Shown piece after piece: positions 25,308 through 37,362 of a DNA stretch of 64,000 bases; positions within the stretch are counted from its first letter, which is position 1; every line of letters starts with the position of its first letter. The notes under the pieces were generated by a model. That model did no database searches. It was not told the DNA's origin and worked only from the letters and a program-made list of their open reading frames with translations. A program made the position numbers and the translations under genes. The stretch is from positions 59,177,981-59,241,980 of the forward strand of contig CM060307.1 in the NCBI GenBank assembly GCA_030674185.1, in the 5' to 3' direction. The stretch is from Monoplex corrugatus (Eukaryota > Mollusca > Gastropoda > Littorinimorpha > Ranellidae).

Positions 25308-25345
25308 TGTGTGTGTGTGTGTGCACGTGCGCGCGTGTGCGTGTA
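24935..25345 (+). repeat. Compound (TG)n/(AG)n microsatellite, ~400 bp
   Basis: Three long TG tracts separated by AGAGAG patches, in the last intron of the - strand gene. The VCVCV and THTHT open frames over it are artefacts. Confidence 0.97.
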
Positions 25346-25780
25346 CCTGCGCAACAATTAACCCATTACCATGAAAAGTGCAGTGTGCATGCTTCTAACA
25401 TGGACAGCTTGCATCACATAGATGATGCTATTATTATTATGTATTCTGAAATGCTGACCTTGTCAATGCGCATAGCAAATGTAACGTATCTGGTCTTTTC
25501 CTTTCCCCAACCCTACACAATCTTTCTGATCTGCTTTGTGTGTATTCAAGAAAAAGGAGCGAATAAAAGTTTATTCTGTATAGGAGCATAGAAAAAAATT
25601 ATGATAACGAAGACGATTATGGTTAATTATACTGCTGTTTTTCATGCACAGTGCAACTCAATTTTTTTTAAAGATTGGAACTCGATAAATAATTTCTTAT
25701 AAGTTGATGACAATTGAGGCAGAATGTTTTATATTTTATTTTACATTTCATATTGTTATTTATGTTTTATTTTTTATATA

Positions 25781-26130
25781 TTATAAAGGATTTATCTTTA
25801 CACTGTTACTGAGGTTTATATTATATTGATGATGATGGACTCTCCTATCAATCCAATGGATGAATAGACATACTAGTCCTTTTTCACCTAGTATGGTCTT
25901 CATATGGGAAACACGATCAATTCTGTAGGCGCATGTTCTTCTGCAGGTGCTGTATGGGAAGAGTCCTGCAGCCTTGGGTTCTACTTCTGCCAGTCCATCC
26001 TCTACTGAATAGTAGCTGTTCTGCACAACGAAAATGTAAATTTGCCTTGCATGCTCTGCTGCTGCTAACTCTGTTGTGGGCCTCTTCCCAGCTGATATTG
26101 ATGCCACAGCTGATGATGTTAGCACTGTAT
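25781..26130 (-). mobile_element. Unclassified interspersed repeat
   Basis: A frame gives protein-like sequence (SAGKRPTTELAAAEHARQIY) and ends in TCATCATCAATATAAT tail-like sequence when read on the - strand. It abuts the LINE fragment at 26229. I recognise it only as repeat-like; no second copy is in the window. Confidence 0.3.
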
Positions 26131-26228
26131 TACATTATAGCAGTACATAATAATCAAGACTATGGCATACTTTTCACATGGATTGTTTGCGCTATACAAA
26201 TGAACTAATCATTGCTTTAAATGAAAAT

Positions 26229-26670
26229 CTTGCATACCTTTCCCTTGCTCTCCTCTGCTGGCTGCATCTTCTGCCTCACTTGAAAGACTGTCCATATACG
26301 ACTGCTTATCAGCTCTTGTATCTGCCTTAACTGTACAGTCAGGTTCCTTGTGCAATGCTCATGTTGTACTTGGCATCACTCTTTTAATCTCTCTGACTTG
26401 GCCTTCATGATTTGTTTCTATTCAGGGTTCTCTTGTTTTCAATGGCTTGCCATGTGTCTGTTGTAATCCATTCTTTTCTCTTCTTCTGCTTTGATCCCAG
26501 GCAGGGTTCATGGTTTGGAAGTACGCTTTTTTGATCTACTCCCATTTCTGTGCAGTCAACTTATCTGGGTTTCACTGTGTCTCACCTGTCTCACCTGTCG
26601 GCGTCGCCGGGTTCAGTGTTGGCCTTCAGTATTTGCAAGATCTTGGAACTTGTTCTTCAGCTATATGACA
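26229..26670 (-). mobile_element. LINE fragment (endonuclease-RT linker region)
   Basis: Read on the - strand with frameshifts it gives KKREWITTDTWQAIENKRTL and, further on, DKQSYMDSLSSEAEDAASRG with EQGK. This matches the linker between endonuclease and reverse transcriptase of LINEs that are abundant in molluscs and often misannotated as craniofacial development protein 2-like. Several stops and shifts make it a dead fragment. Confidence 0.65.
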
Positions 26671-26853
26671 AACACACTTTTCTCTCTGGGATCACACAGA
26701 GTCTTTAGATCTAATAGCTGATGTCCTGTTTTTGTTGTTCATATTAAACTAGTATCCCCCCAAAATCTTTACAGCTCTGTCATTATTTTCATGACCATTA
26801 TTTCAATTGATTATTCTGCATTAGCAAAAGTTTGCGAACTATTTATACTTTAC

Positions 26854-27071
26854 CTTGACTGAGCATAAGGTGTGTGCTCTGTCTTGTGAAGAATGTCATT
26901 CCATACAATGCCCACGGTATCACTGTTGGACAACTTTGCCACAGAGAAGATCAAACCCCGATCAAAAGCAACCTTCAGCAGCATCAGTACCTTTCTGCCC
27001 TTTGTGTTGTTTGGTAGAAACGCCTCTTTCTTATAGCCTTTGTATGAGCAGCCTGGCTGAGGGTCTTCTTT
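26854..27071 (-). CDS. Macro-RING-Deltex protein, DTC domain middle exon
   Basis: Starts after a TGTAATCCAG acceptor in phase 0 and ends AG|GTAAAG, leaving two bases for the next codon. It encodes KEDPQPGCSYKGYKKEAFLP, GRKVLMLLKVAFDRGLIFSV and VGIVWNDILHKTE. These are the signature blocks of the Deltex C-terminal domain, including the conserved xPNPGxxYxG, LPxNxxGRKVLxLLxxAFD and WNDIxHKT elements. The HKT region belongs to the pocket that binds ADP-ribose/NAD in human Deltex proteins. Confidence 0.95.
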
Positions 27072-27689
27072 CTGGATTACACAACAAAACAAAATAAACA
27101 AATCCAACAACCCCAAAACACTCACATTTTGATGAACATGTACATGCATCATTTTAAGTGACGAACCTTCAGAAAAAGAACTGTACAAAGTGCTTTTTTT
27201 TTTAACTCAACTTTCACCCATACATCTTATTTAGCATCATGGCTTAATTACAAACTGGCAAAAATGGACCATTAAATGAGCTGTGTTTTGCAACAGTTTA
27301 GTATGAAGGAGAGAAATGAGTACCACCCTAGGAATTCTGACCCTGAGAAAAGTTGATGTCTACCACCTCACTCCCCTATGACTCAAGGATTATGAAATAA
27401 TCTTTGCTTTATCCTTGTTTTACTGCTGTTCCAGCTAGTAATCAAACTTCTACCAAGCAAACATGATTCCAAAAAAAAACTATGCTTAAGAAATATATCT
27501 CCCATGTTTACAAAAACAGCAAGTTTGGAAAATGGCTCTTAGCTAGTAACTTCTACCATTGAAAAATAAAGTACCATTGTCGTTATCAAGTCATGTTTAG
27601 TTTAAAGCCAGCCAAGCTTGATTTTCTTTTATTAGTGACCAATAATATCCCACCCTCAAGAGAGGAAAAAAACTCATGTAATCTTATAG

Positions 27690-27885
27690 CCCTCTGCAGG
27701 CATGAAAGCTATATCTTCTGAATTAGCTGGAGAAGCTCTGAAGACCAGAGCTGTCCCAACCAAACAGCCAGAAAGATTCACAAGGATGGAAGCACCAACT
27801 CCCTTTAATCTAAAGCAGGAAAGGCCATTGGAAGAAGGCACTCTCGACCTTTTCCAACTGTTCAAAGTCCCACATGGGGTCATGC
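27690..27885. other. Possible interspersed repeat in the RING-DTC intron
   Basis: Open on both strands with ordinary amino-acid composition (for example MEAPTPFNLKQERPLEEGTL on +). There are no splice borders or family match that I can defend, so I treat it as probable repeat DNA. Confidence 0.2.
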
Positions 27886-28510
27886 TAGAGGTTATCTGGA
27901 CTGGGAAGTGTCCCCTTTTTCAGCTTGCTTTTGGAACTTCTCTTACAGCAGACTGACGACTAAGGTTTTATTGTAAGTTATTACTGACAATAAAGGTTTC
28001 ATTTTAAGTTATTAGTACTAACTGTTACTACAACTGTTACTGTTCTAAATTCAAAATTGTATCAAATTCAAAATTATATCAAATAAGTTTCACATTTTTA
28101 TTTGCCTATTTTACATAATTTATTCCCTTTTTGCATGTTCACCTAACTTCACTGCCTCTTGAGATTAGTCATGGAAACAGCATACAAAGCGCATTTGATT
28201 CTGTTGACTTCCAGCAACTTTTGCACAAGAGCTATTGGATAACATCATACAGTCAGCAGAATCATACCAGGCGTTCTAGTAACTGGTAACAATCAATGGA
28301 AAAGACAAATGAACTAAACAGTCATTTCAAGTTTCCTTTGTATCAATCAGTTTGAAGTAAAACTGAGGTGTAAGTAGATTTGCAGGGATAGGCCTAGACC
28401 TTTACCTTCCTGTAGTCAACATTATGGTCAATCAAAATTGATGGACACATTTCTGTCCTGCCCCTGGAATGAAGGCCCAAGGCACAAGTGACATTGAAAA
28501 TACAGATAGA

Positions 28511-28527
28511 AATGTGTGTGTGTGTGT

Positions 28528-28564
<37 letters not shown>

Positions 28565-28570
28565 TTTTGT

Positions 28571-28648
<78 letters not shown>
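28511..28648 (+). repeat. (TG)n microsatellite
   Basis: About 140 bp of TG repeat with two small interruptions, intronic. Confidence 0.97.
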
Positions 28649-28650
<2 letters not shown>

Positions 28651-28724
28651 GCATGGGTATACACTGATGGAAAGACTGACATAAAGAGTGTGATATGCTA
28701 AAGAAGATAACCATATCTGTGGCA

Positions 28725-29115
28725 GAGGTGAGTGCCATACTGCAGTTGTCATTTCATGGCTCACCATCACCACAACACCCAAATTTTGAGTGCAAGAGGC
28801 TCTTGTCTCATCCACTTTGGACATCTCCCTTATAGTCATATTTCAGTTTGTGCGTGTTTGTTCATTCTTTGATGTCTTCTCACTGTGAGTGATATAAGAC
28901 AATTGTGTGTGCATGCGTGCGTGCGTGTGTGCATGCGTGTGTGTAGGTTGGTTTTTTTTTTATCTTTCTCAGATTAAGAGGAAACAGATGCAAGGGCAGT
29001 TAGTGACTGACAGCAGTTGTAGTCCTTTGGTTCACAAGTCACAACACCCAATATTGAGTGTAAGGGGGTCTCCTCTCACCCACCTTTGACATCTTCCCTA
29101 AAGTCACATTTCAGT
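28725..29115. repeat. Two diverged direct copies of a ~100-bp segment
   Basis: Shared pattern CACAACACCCAA...TTGAGTG...TCATCCAC/TCACCCAC...TTTGGACATCTCCCT/TTTGACATCTTCCCT...AGTCA...TTTCAGTTT at about 28755-28850 and 29038-29118, separated by a TG-rich patch. Confidence 0.6.
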
Positions 29116-29899
29116 TTTTCATCTTCTCTTAAGTAGGAGGCAATAGAATGCAAGGGCAGGCTCCCTGAGGGGGGTACCAACATGACAAGAAAAGCACTGC
29201 TATTTTTCATTTTGTGAACTGGCCAGTCACAGGTCAGCCAGGGTGCTTGATGAAACAGCAGGTGCAACAGGAAAGACTTGAAAGAAGTGATATGGGTAAC
29301 ATATTATGGCAAGTTTCACAGCCCTGAAGGCCAGGATATGGTTTGACAAATGAAGGGACACTGTAGTGCACAAATTTTAAAGGTAGATCTGTATTCATGC
29401 TTTAGTCTTGCTTGAACATTTAAAATCTGGACAAAGATCCTTCCCTGTTCAGAGAACATACAGTTCAGAGAAAGTACAGTTCAAACACTGATCAATGGTT
29501 GTTCCAAACTGATTTAGCTGAGAGGGCCATGACTGGAAGCTGAACACGTGACAGAAGAGAAGGAAGTAGACTGCTCACACACATGTGTGTTACTGTTACA
29601 CGATTATTTTCCTGCCCAGATTTATGGCCATGTTACCAACGATAGAAAACAATGGATGGCTGGTTTTAAAGCGAAATGTGACATGGCTTGTCCTCTTCTT
29701 TCTTCCTGCAAACTAGGTTCTAGGCTATCCTCTTCAATGGGCTTATGTCCATCCAGCCACCTTCATCTTGTTAATGCACTTTCTCCACATCTGCTTTGGG
29801 GCTGCCCCTTCCCTCTTTATATATCAATCTCTCCTTTCATCACAATTTTGGTTATTTCATCTATTGTGACATAATTATACAACAACAACAAACACTTAC

Positions 29900-30393
29900 T
29901 CTCTGTTTTTCTGAACTGAAGCAATACTCAATCACGAGAGTGTCGCATTCTGGATATCCTGGCAAACAGAATTTCTTTCTATACATCTTCATCTTGCCGT
30001 CTTTTGGTTGACTGCCTCTGATAGCTTTAAAGGAGACCTGACATTCAGGACATGCACGTGTAGTTTTCAAACATCTGTCATGACATGATTTACAGATGGT
30101 ATGTCCACAGCTGGGCATAGTCCCAAGGATATCCACTTTAAACTGACAAAAGCCACATACTGATGCAGAAGATTGCAATGAAGAACTGCTTCTTTGCACT
30201 GCTGCCTTTTGTGATAAATCTACAGCACAACAGCAATCAAAGTCATCTGAAATGGCCTTTAAATATTCTGTATCAGAGGTGACAATGTACACCTGACCGA
30301 TGGTCCTGCTTGGCAGAGTTGAGTGCTCTGAGATGACTTTGTGGAGAGCAGCAGCAAAATTATAGATATCCTGTCTGGAAGCAACATCTGCAC
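29900..30393 (-). CDS. Macro-RING-Deltex protein: end of degenerate macro domain, C3HC4 RING, start of DTC
   Basis: The exon runs from CAG|GT at 30393 to AGA|GTAAGT at 29900. The first ~55 residues (ADVASRQDIYNFAAALHKVI through VYIVTSDTEYLKAI) look like the C-terminal helix-strand-helix of a macro domain. Next, CGFC...CGHTICKSC...CPEC is a C3HC4 RING (C-x2-C-x11-C-x-H-x2-C-x2-C-x10-C-x2-C), the module that recruits E2. It is followed after a few residues by GSQPKDGKMKMYRKKFCLPG and YPECDTLVIEYCF, the start of the DTC domain. RING directly followed by DTC defines the Deltex ubiquitin-ligase family; of the human members DTX3L is closest in having no WWE and being tied to macro domains. Confidence 0.95.
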
Positions 30394-30617
30394 CTGAAAC
30401 ATGCACACACCATGGCTGTTTTCATGTAATTTACATTTTACACACCTACTAATGCAAGCACTTTTATCACAACAAAACAGCTAAATAACAGTAAGCATAT
30501 CAGACAGCATCCCCCTGTCAAAGGAAAAGAAAGCTACTATTTCCAATACATTAAGTATCACCTATTTGATATCAAGAACTTATCCTAAACACTGGATTAT
30601 ATGAAGGATTCACTGAT

Positions 30618-30727
30618 CACAAAATCCAGAACTTTACAGACTTTTTTTGGGGGGTGGGGATGTAAGATAATCATTTTCACTTTACAGACTTTTTTGGGGT
30701 GTGGGGGATGTAAGATAATCATTTTTC
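30618..30727. repeat. ~50-bp tandem duplication with G-rich core
   Basis: Two adjacent copies of CACTTTACAGACTTTTTTGG then GG...GGGGATGTAAGATAATCATTTT. Confidence 0.8.
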
Positions 30728-31559
30728 TCTGTGGTTTACAATGCAGGCTACATGAGAAACACTTTTAGAGAAACACCTTCTATCTGCTCCTGTAACATAA
30801 AAATGGAATCTTTGCCAGTATTTTTAACCTTTTACTAGATGACAAAGTTGATGCATATATATCCTTTCTCTCTCTCACTCACCTTCTTTCTTTTATATTT
30901 TCATTCTCTCTTCTTCATGCTTTATATGCAGTTGTTTCTTCTTGTTATTTCTTCTGAGATTCTTCTCTTCCTGTATATTACTTCAGGTATCTGATCTTCA
31001 GTTTGGAATTGGTTATATGCTAACAGAATGTAGTTTTAGCTTCAGCTTCTTCTTTGCTGTGTTGGGTCTTTCTTTCGACTTACTTTCTGTCTGTTTGTGG
31101 TTTCCATGGCTTACATTTCTCAATTGGTGGTCTTGGTGAAGTTTGGTATGGCTGTGTTTGTAACGTCTCATCTTTTCTTGTCAACATTTATTATTCGAGC
31201 ACATTAACATTCATTCCTTTTTTGTTTTTAAAATTCATTTCATTTTTCATTCAAACCTGGTCAACATTTATTAATTTGCTATATACATATATATAGCTTG
31301 ATTCTCATTTTCATCATTTCTCCCTGAATTCTTTCTCTTTCTCCTTCTTCTTTTTCTTTTCTCGTTTTCTTCCTCTCTCTCACTCATTCTTACAAATGTT
31401 TACACATATGACAATGTGATACATATATTGTTCAAGTTAAACCAAACCCTTTAAAGACTTTCTGCCCATACATTTTCTTGTACATGAGCATACTTTTTAC
31501 ATACTCACAAATGTATACTCACACATAGATTATCTATACACACCTACACTATCATTTTG

Positions 31560-33240
31560 GCAGTACAATGATGATTTGACAGAGCAGCAGCTTGAACACT
31601 TTAATGGAATAGTTTCCTCAACTGAAATATTCTTTCCAAATGTTAAATTTTGTTGTATTAGAAGATTTATCAGCTTGAGCTCTGTTTAAAAAATGACATT
31701 TTTCAGTTTTCCGTACTTGGATTTAGAGATTGACTGCTTGATATCGAAAGAATTTATCCCTAATGACATAATTGTAATCTGGATAGTCCAAACAACATTT
31801 TTAATGTGTTTACTGTAATCCGTTTATTGTGTTGTATTAGAATCAACTGTTACATTTTGCCAAAATGGGCAAATAAGGTGGACATTGGAAAATGCATGCT
31901 TGATGAAACTGATGCTTTGGAACTGTTGACATCTACTACATCCACAGCACCCCTTTTTTACTTCATCTTTTTAATTTAGAAGCACAATATTCAAAGGGTA
32001 AATATTGTGAAGGAACTGTAAGAGTCTAAGAGAAGCTGATTTTCCTTGCTGAGATAATTCATGAGGTTGACAGTTAAGTGTGTAATGGTATTTCTGCTTT
32101 TTACAAATCCTGCTTGATCTGTGCGGACGATTGTTTTGATGACTTTTTGTATAGCTTGTGCTTTTGAGAAAATGTGTGTAGTCTGTAGTTTGTTGGATTC
32201 ATTTTGTTAAATTTTTCCCCTTGATGAAGTACGGGATTGCCCCTTTTCTCAAGGATCTTGAGAGGAAGTTTGTTATTTACCATGGACTACTGTAAATATT
32301 TGTAAAAGATTTTCTACAAAAATGTCCCTTCATTTAAGACAGAATGTTGGTATTAATCAATCAAGCCTGATGCCATATTTTTAACAAAAGCATAAAGAGC
32401 ATGGGATAATTTTTCTTGTGCAATTTCTTTCTCATAGTCTCTTTTTCACAGTTTATGATAGGACCAATTTTCCCTATAATGTTCTTTAATGTTTTGTTCC
32501 TCACAACTATTTGTATTCCATGTATAGCTGTGCATGTCATTTTTTTTGGTCTCTTTAGTACAACACTAAAGTCACCACACACTGTTGCTGATCTATTTGT
32601 AGGGTTGATGTTGTGTTTGCTATTTCTTTCTTTCCTTCTTTCTTTCTTTCCTTCTTTTTTTTAAGTCTCTAGGAACACATTGTACTTTTTTCTCTCCTTC
32701 TTCACTCCATTTTGTTAATGATTTAATTCAAGCTGCTACAGCTAGTTTTATTTCTAGCATTTCTGTTTGTTTTTGTGTTGAGAACTTTGTGTTTAGAGCT
32801 CTCTAATTCAAAAAGTTGGCACTCAGTTGCACTTGCCAAAAGCTGTCCATTTTTTTTCAAGTTATATTGTACACAGAAGGCTTCAAATCTTATATCAAAC
32901 ATTTCCTAACTTAATTCTGCATTTTTAATGTGGTCTTCAGTGTTCAAGTGTGTTTCAATGAACTCACTAGTCTTGTCAATAAAAAGATTGTCAGTCAGCA
33001 ATGAAGCATTGAACTTCCAAAAGTCTGGGCCTCTCTAAAAATTGTTTTTACATGTTTATGATTGGAAATTATTTCTGTTTTTATTTCTTTTATCTTAATT
33101 TGAAGTACCGGGTCACTGAATATGTCATCTATTGGTCATACTGTAAAAAGGTATGAGCTTTGACCAGGTGTATTCTATCACATCTGGACTGTAAGCCCTC
33201 CAGATATCAGACAGTTCTAAGGATGCAGGTGTCTCTTTTT
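31560..33240 (-). mobile_element. L1/Tx1-like LINE fragment, degenerate
   Basis: Read on the - strand with shifts, the end of an apurinic-type endonuclease is recognisable (PASLELSDIWRAYSPDVIEY then TWSKLIPF near 33130-33230). Next comes the linker typical of the clade (GPDFWKFNASLLTDNLFIDK, near 32950-33035), then RT pieces (the RPISL-like and SGF-like segments are broken, around 32100-32290). Later parts resemble the region after the RT. The DIWR...YTW and FWKFNxSLL signatures support the L1/Tx1 group. Dead through stops and frameshifts; antisense to nothing and co-oriented with the host gene. Confidence 0.72.
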
Positions 33241-33784
33241 AAAAGAAATGTAAGTAATTTTTTAACAACTTCTGTTTGGAAACAAAAATGAAAACAATCT
33301 TTATTGTGACTTCTGTTCAGAAACAAAAGTGAATTCTATCTGGAAACAAAAGACAGCATTGACCATATACATCAGAAGTATCTGCAAGTCAAATGATTCT
33401 GGGATGAGGATGAATGTCTGCTGAAGTCAAAATGCATCAGCTGTGCAAATGTCAGATCAACTGAAAACGATCTTTTTTGATAGTGATGAAAACATCAGAT
33501 CAACTGAAAATAGTACTGTGTCTTCATGATGAAAATGAGTGCACAGATCCTATATCTGATTTTATGACCCCCATAAGGAAACTGCATACTCATAAATGCA
33601 AATAAAAAAACTCTTGCAAATATACCTTATCTTACAAAATATCTTACAACAAAATACCACATAGAAGAAGATACTGCAATACTGATATGAAGCTTAATTA
33701 AACAAAAATTTCTAAAGGAAAATGGCTAGTGTACTTACCACTGGTAAACACTGAGGTGTGCTGCAATCTCATATATTTGTAACA

Positions 33785-34113
33785 TTAACCCTTTGAACCT
33801 GGCTGGCTGATGCGGCGGCCAGCGCGATTAATACCTCTGTACCCGGCAGGCCGCAGGAGCGGCCTGACATGTCCGGTTGACCTGGCCTGGTATGGTGCTG
33901 GCGTGCCGTATGCGACCTACCGGCACCTACTCTCCTCTGCCACATCCTGTTTATATTACCGAATTCCAGACACCCTATACTTTCTTCCTGGCAAAGTTTT
34001 AAGCATTAGAAGGATTTATTCTGAGACACCGGTTTTCGCTAGAACTTCTCTAAAAAAATACTCAGGGTTGAGGGTATCAGAGGTCTAGAAGTACTTAGGG
34101 CTGAAAGGGTTAA
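33785..34113. mobile_element. TTAA-flanked MITE, 329 bp, GC-rich interior
   Basis: Left end TTAACCCTTTGAACCTGGC and right end GGGCTGAAAGGGTTAA are inverted (TTAACCCTTTGA against TTAACCCTTTCA), with TTAA at both borders. The inside is clearly more GC- and CpG-rich than the surroundings (CGGCGGCCAGCGCG). TTAA targets indicate piggyBac- or Kolobok-type mobilisation. The open frame across it is incidental. Confidence 0.8.
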
Positions 34114-34728
34114 AACTGCTTGCTGGATTTTTAACTTTTCTGTGCATGGTCATGTTTCTTTGTAAAATTTTGCATTTCCTAAAATATGTGTACATCTTCT
34201 GTAATGATTACTGATGACTTTCTTATATGCTGTAGTTAAAATCTTGATATGATTGCAACTATGCTTTGTCAATAATAGATATTCTGTCTTAAAAATGAAT
34301 AAAAGCAAGTTTGAGAGGATCAAAAACAAAAGACTGGTTAAGACTTGAAGCAACTTTCACACACAAGTGATTCCTAAATTACTCAACACACCAAAGTCTC
34401 AACTGGTCATTCAAAAGATGAAATATCAATATACATGTCTTGTGATAAATCAAAATGACTAATATACTGATAAGACAGCATGAACATCAGAATTACCAAA
34501 AGAACATCTGAACTTGAAAAGTATTCCCTGACTGCACAGGGGAAATGCATTTATTTACAATAGACAGTGGCACAACCTCACAGCAAAATTCAACACCTTC
34601 AAAAGGGCAACAAATGATTTGATATTTGACATGCATTTTTCTGTAATGATGAATTTGAAAATGAGAGACAGAGACAGCCAGAAAATGGAGACAGTGACAA
34701 AGAAGACAAAAAACAATTGTATCCAAAC

Positions 34729-35619
34729 CTTTCATCTGAGGAAATGCAGCAATTGCAAGAGTTTTGATGTGTTCTCTGGAAGCAGCGTTGAAGACTTTCT
34801 CTATGTATCTGCATATCTTAGTCATGTCCTGTACATCGGAAGGCAACATACAACAGGAGATCAGCAGCTGATATCCATACCAGTCTGACACAAAAGAGTT
34901 ATTTTTTAGTGTCTTTTTAAGTCTTGGTATTATTTGTCTTGCAAAGTGTGCTCCGTTTCTGTCAATGATCTGTTTGGAATCGAGGTCTTCAAAGAAATCA
35001 CCTTGACATGGCTGCCACAATGTGATACTCTCTACGTCCATGGAGGAGATGTTCTTTCTTTGAAAAATCAAGTGAAGACCTCCAATAATGAAACGTTTCA
35101 CAATGTCTGATTCACCAGCTACTGTCTCAATCCCTGGGGCAGATACATCAGGAACCTCAGGCGCCTTTTGGACATGTGCACCTGCACAGTTCTTGAAGCT
35201 CTCTGGCAATGGTTCTGTGTTCCCTGGCTGCTGCCTAGCACAGTCAGCTTCACCATGTTTATCAGCCAAGTAGATTTTTTCAGTATTTTCCGTGGTTTTA
35301 CTCTGGGAGCTAGTTTGTGCAGACACAGGAATATTGCCTGGATCTGAATACTGTCTTGATGCCCACATATCACATCTTTTTGTGGCCAGCATATCTGTTC
35401 CGCTAACAGAATCACTGGGTGGTGGCTGGGGGTTTACAGACAACATGCAGGTGTCCCACTTTTGTGTAAAAGTGTCCTGGATAATGCTGACCATGGTATC
35501 ATTCACATCAACAAAGTGGACATGACAGAGACTGGTATGACCTCCATATTCCTTGTCAAATTTCTGAACGGCTGACAGGTAACACTCGGCACAGATGTGT
35601 TGGGGTACCCCAAAGATTG
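34729..35619 (-). CDS. Macro-RING-Deltex protein: end of macro 2, linker, start of degenerate macro 3
   Basis: Exon from TTTTTTCCAG|CA to AAAG|GTTTGG (the donor is weak). It completes the canonical macro domain of the previous exon: AIFGVPQHICAECYLSAVQK and HVHFVDVNDTMVSIIQDTF. A ~90-residue polar linker follows, rich in Ser/Thr/Pro. Then IVKRFIIGGLHLIFQ and ITLWQPCQGDFFEDLDSKQI open a second macro-like fold that reaches MTKICRYIEKVFNAASREHI and KTLAIAAFPQMKG. This copy lacks the NAAN motif and the glycine-rich loops, so ADP-ribose binding is doubtful. The split Gly codon matches the acceptor at 30393. Confidence 0.9.
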
Positions 35620-37274
35620 CTGGAAAAAAAGAGGCTGCTTATAAAAGAAGCACAAAATAAAAAGTCTGAAATTTAAGTAAATCTCTACACACAAAAATCA
35701 TTCCCCTCTAACACTCCACTTTATCCCTTAGAATAAACATATTAGGGGACCTACTTACTCTAAATTTATCATTAATGATAGACTCTCTCTCATGAAACGG
35801 TGACAATGACACATATTTCACAGACTTATCTGAGACAGGAAGCAGCGTCAATGACTATATTTTGATTTCACAGTAACTGACAGTACTTCTGTCTTCCTCA
35901 TGTTTATTACTGGTATCAAAGAGGTCAGTCATTAAGCATTTACTTGTTGGACTACATTTGACATTAACAAAGAACACCAGGCTATATGCACATGTTAAGG
36001 TTTAAGGTCAGACTGATGAAAAATTTGTGTGGGGCTGTGATTTTGAACAAATGCATGTCCACCCAAAGCACTCTGAAAAAATGTTAATACTTGACCATGT
36101 AAATGGCTTAATTAAATATGATGTTACCAATCTCTGAGCCTATTTAATGTCTTAAACAATGAGCTTATTCTATGATAAAGAATATTTACTGAAAGATAAC
36201 AAAAAAATGGATGGTATCAGAAAAACAGAGTAAGAATGCATACTTAACAAAACATAACACAACAGGCACAAATTTCTGGCCAACTAGCTTTTGTCAAGCA
36301 GACAAAAAGACAACAAAAAACATTGCTTGACAAAAAGACAACAAAGAACAAATGCACAAACATTAGCAGGAAACAGTATGACTTTCCCTATATTTCATTA
36401 AGTAGGAGAAAATTAATGATTGGTGTGATAGAAAATACTGACTGAGTAAGACAAAACGAGAAGATTGCTTCTTAAAAACATGAAAACGTATGAAAGATAA
36501 AGATGAGAGTTGCCTACTGCTGAGCAAGAATACAGGACAAAAAAGTATGCTAATAAAAGGGAAAGAAAAGAACTACAATGATGTGTTAATAAATGAATAG
36601 GTCATTTCAGTAAAAGACAAAAAGACTTGTGGGGAACAGTGCATAAAATTTCTCTTTAGGGAAAGCAACTATACAATTTAACAGCTGACGACTGATTTTA
36701 TTAGTCAGATTATAGGGCAAGCCATTTGATATCAACATCATCCAAGTATATGCACCAACATGTACAAGTACTGAGGAAGAAACTGACAACTTCCATGAAG
36801 AATTAGAGACAACCAAGGTTCAATGTAAATCACAGGACATAAAGTGGGACAGAAAAAAGTAGATCATACAGTTGGACCTCACGGCCTTGGCACGTGAAAT
36901 GACAGGGGAGAAAAACTTGTTGAGTGGGCGCAAGTAAATGAATTCAAAATAGGGAACACTTCATTTGAGTAACCTAACAGAAGAAAATGGACATGGATGA
37001 ACCCGGGAGGCAGCACAAGAAATCAAACTGTTTACATTCTAATGAAGAAAAATTTAGCAATTCTTTACTGTTAGTAAAAACATTATCATGCACAGATTGC
37101 AACAGTGACCACAATCCTGTAATGAGAAGATTTAGACTGAAACTAAAGAGAAGAAATCTAACCAAAAATAACAGCAAACTAAATCTTGGACTCTTAAAGA
37201 CAGATGAATCAACTCATGCAAAATTCAACGTAACTGTTCAAAACAAATTCAGTGCTCTGGATGACATAACCAAC

Positions 37275-37362
37275 AATGAGGAACAGTGGATACATTTGAG
37301 AAACTGAATAAATGTGACAAAATCCCATATTTGAGAAACTGAATAAATGTGACAAAATCCCT
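37275..37362. repeat. 39-bp tandem duplication inside the LINE
   Basis: TTTGAGAAACTGAATAAATG then TGACAAAATCCC is present twice in a row; it disrupts the LINE frame. Confidence 0.85.

Noticed and set aside
24897..25361. VCVCVC and HTHTHT frames over TG tracts (also near 28.5, 45.7, 61 kb)
   Set aside because: Simple-repeat translations, not proteins.
33810..34088. 92-residue + frame in GC-rich DNA
   Set aside because: Lies wholly inside a TTAA MITE; open only because of GC content.
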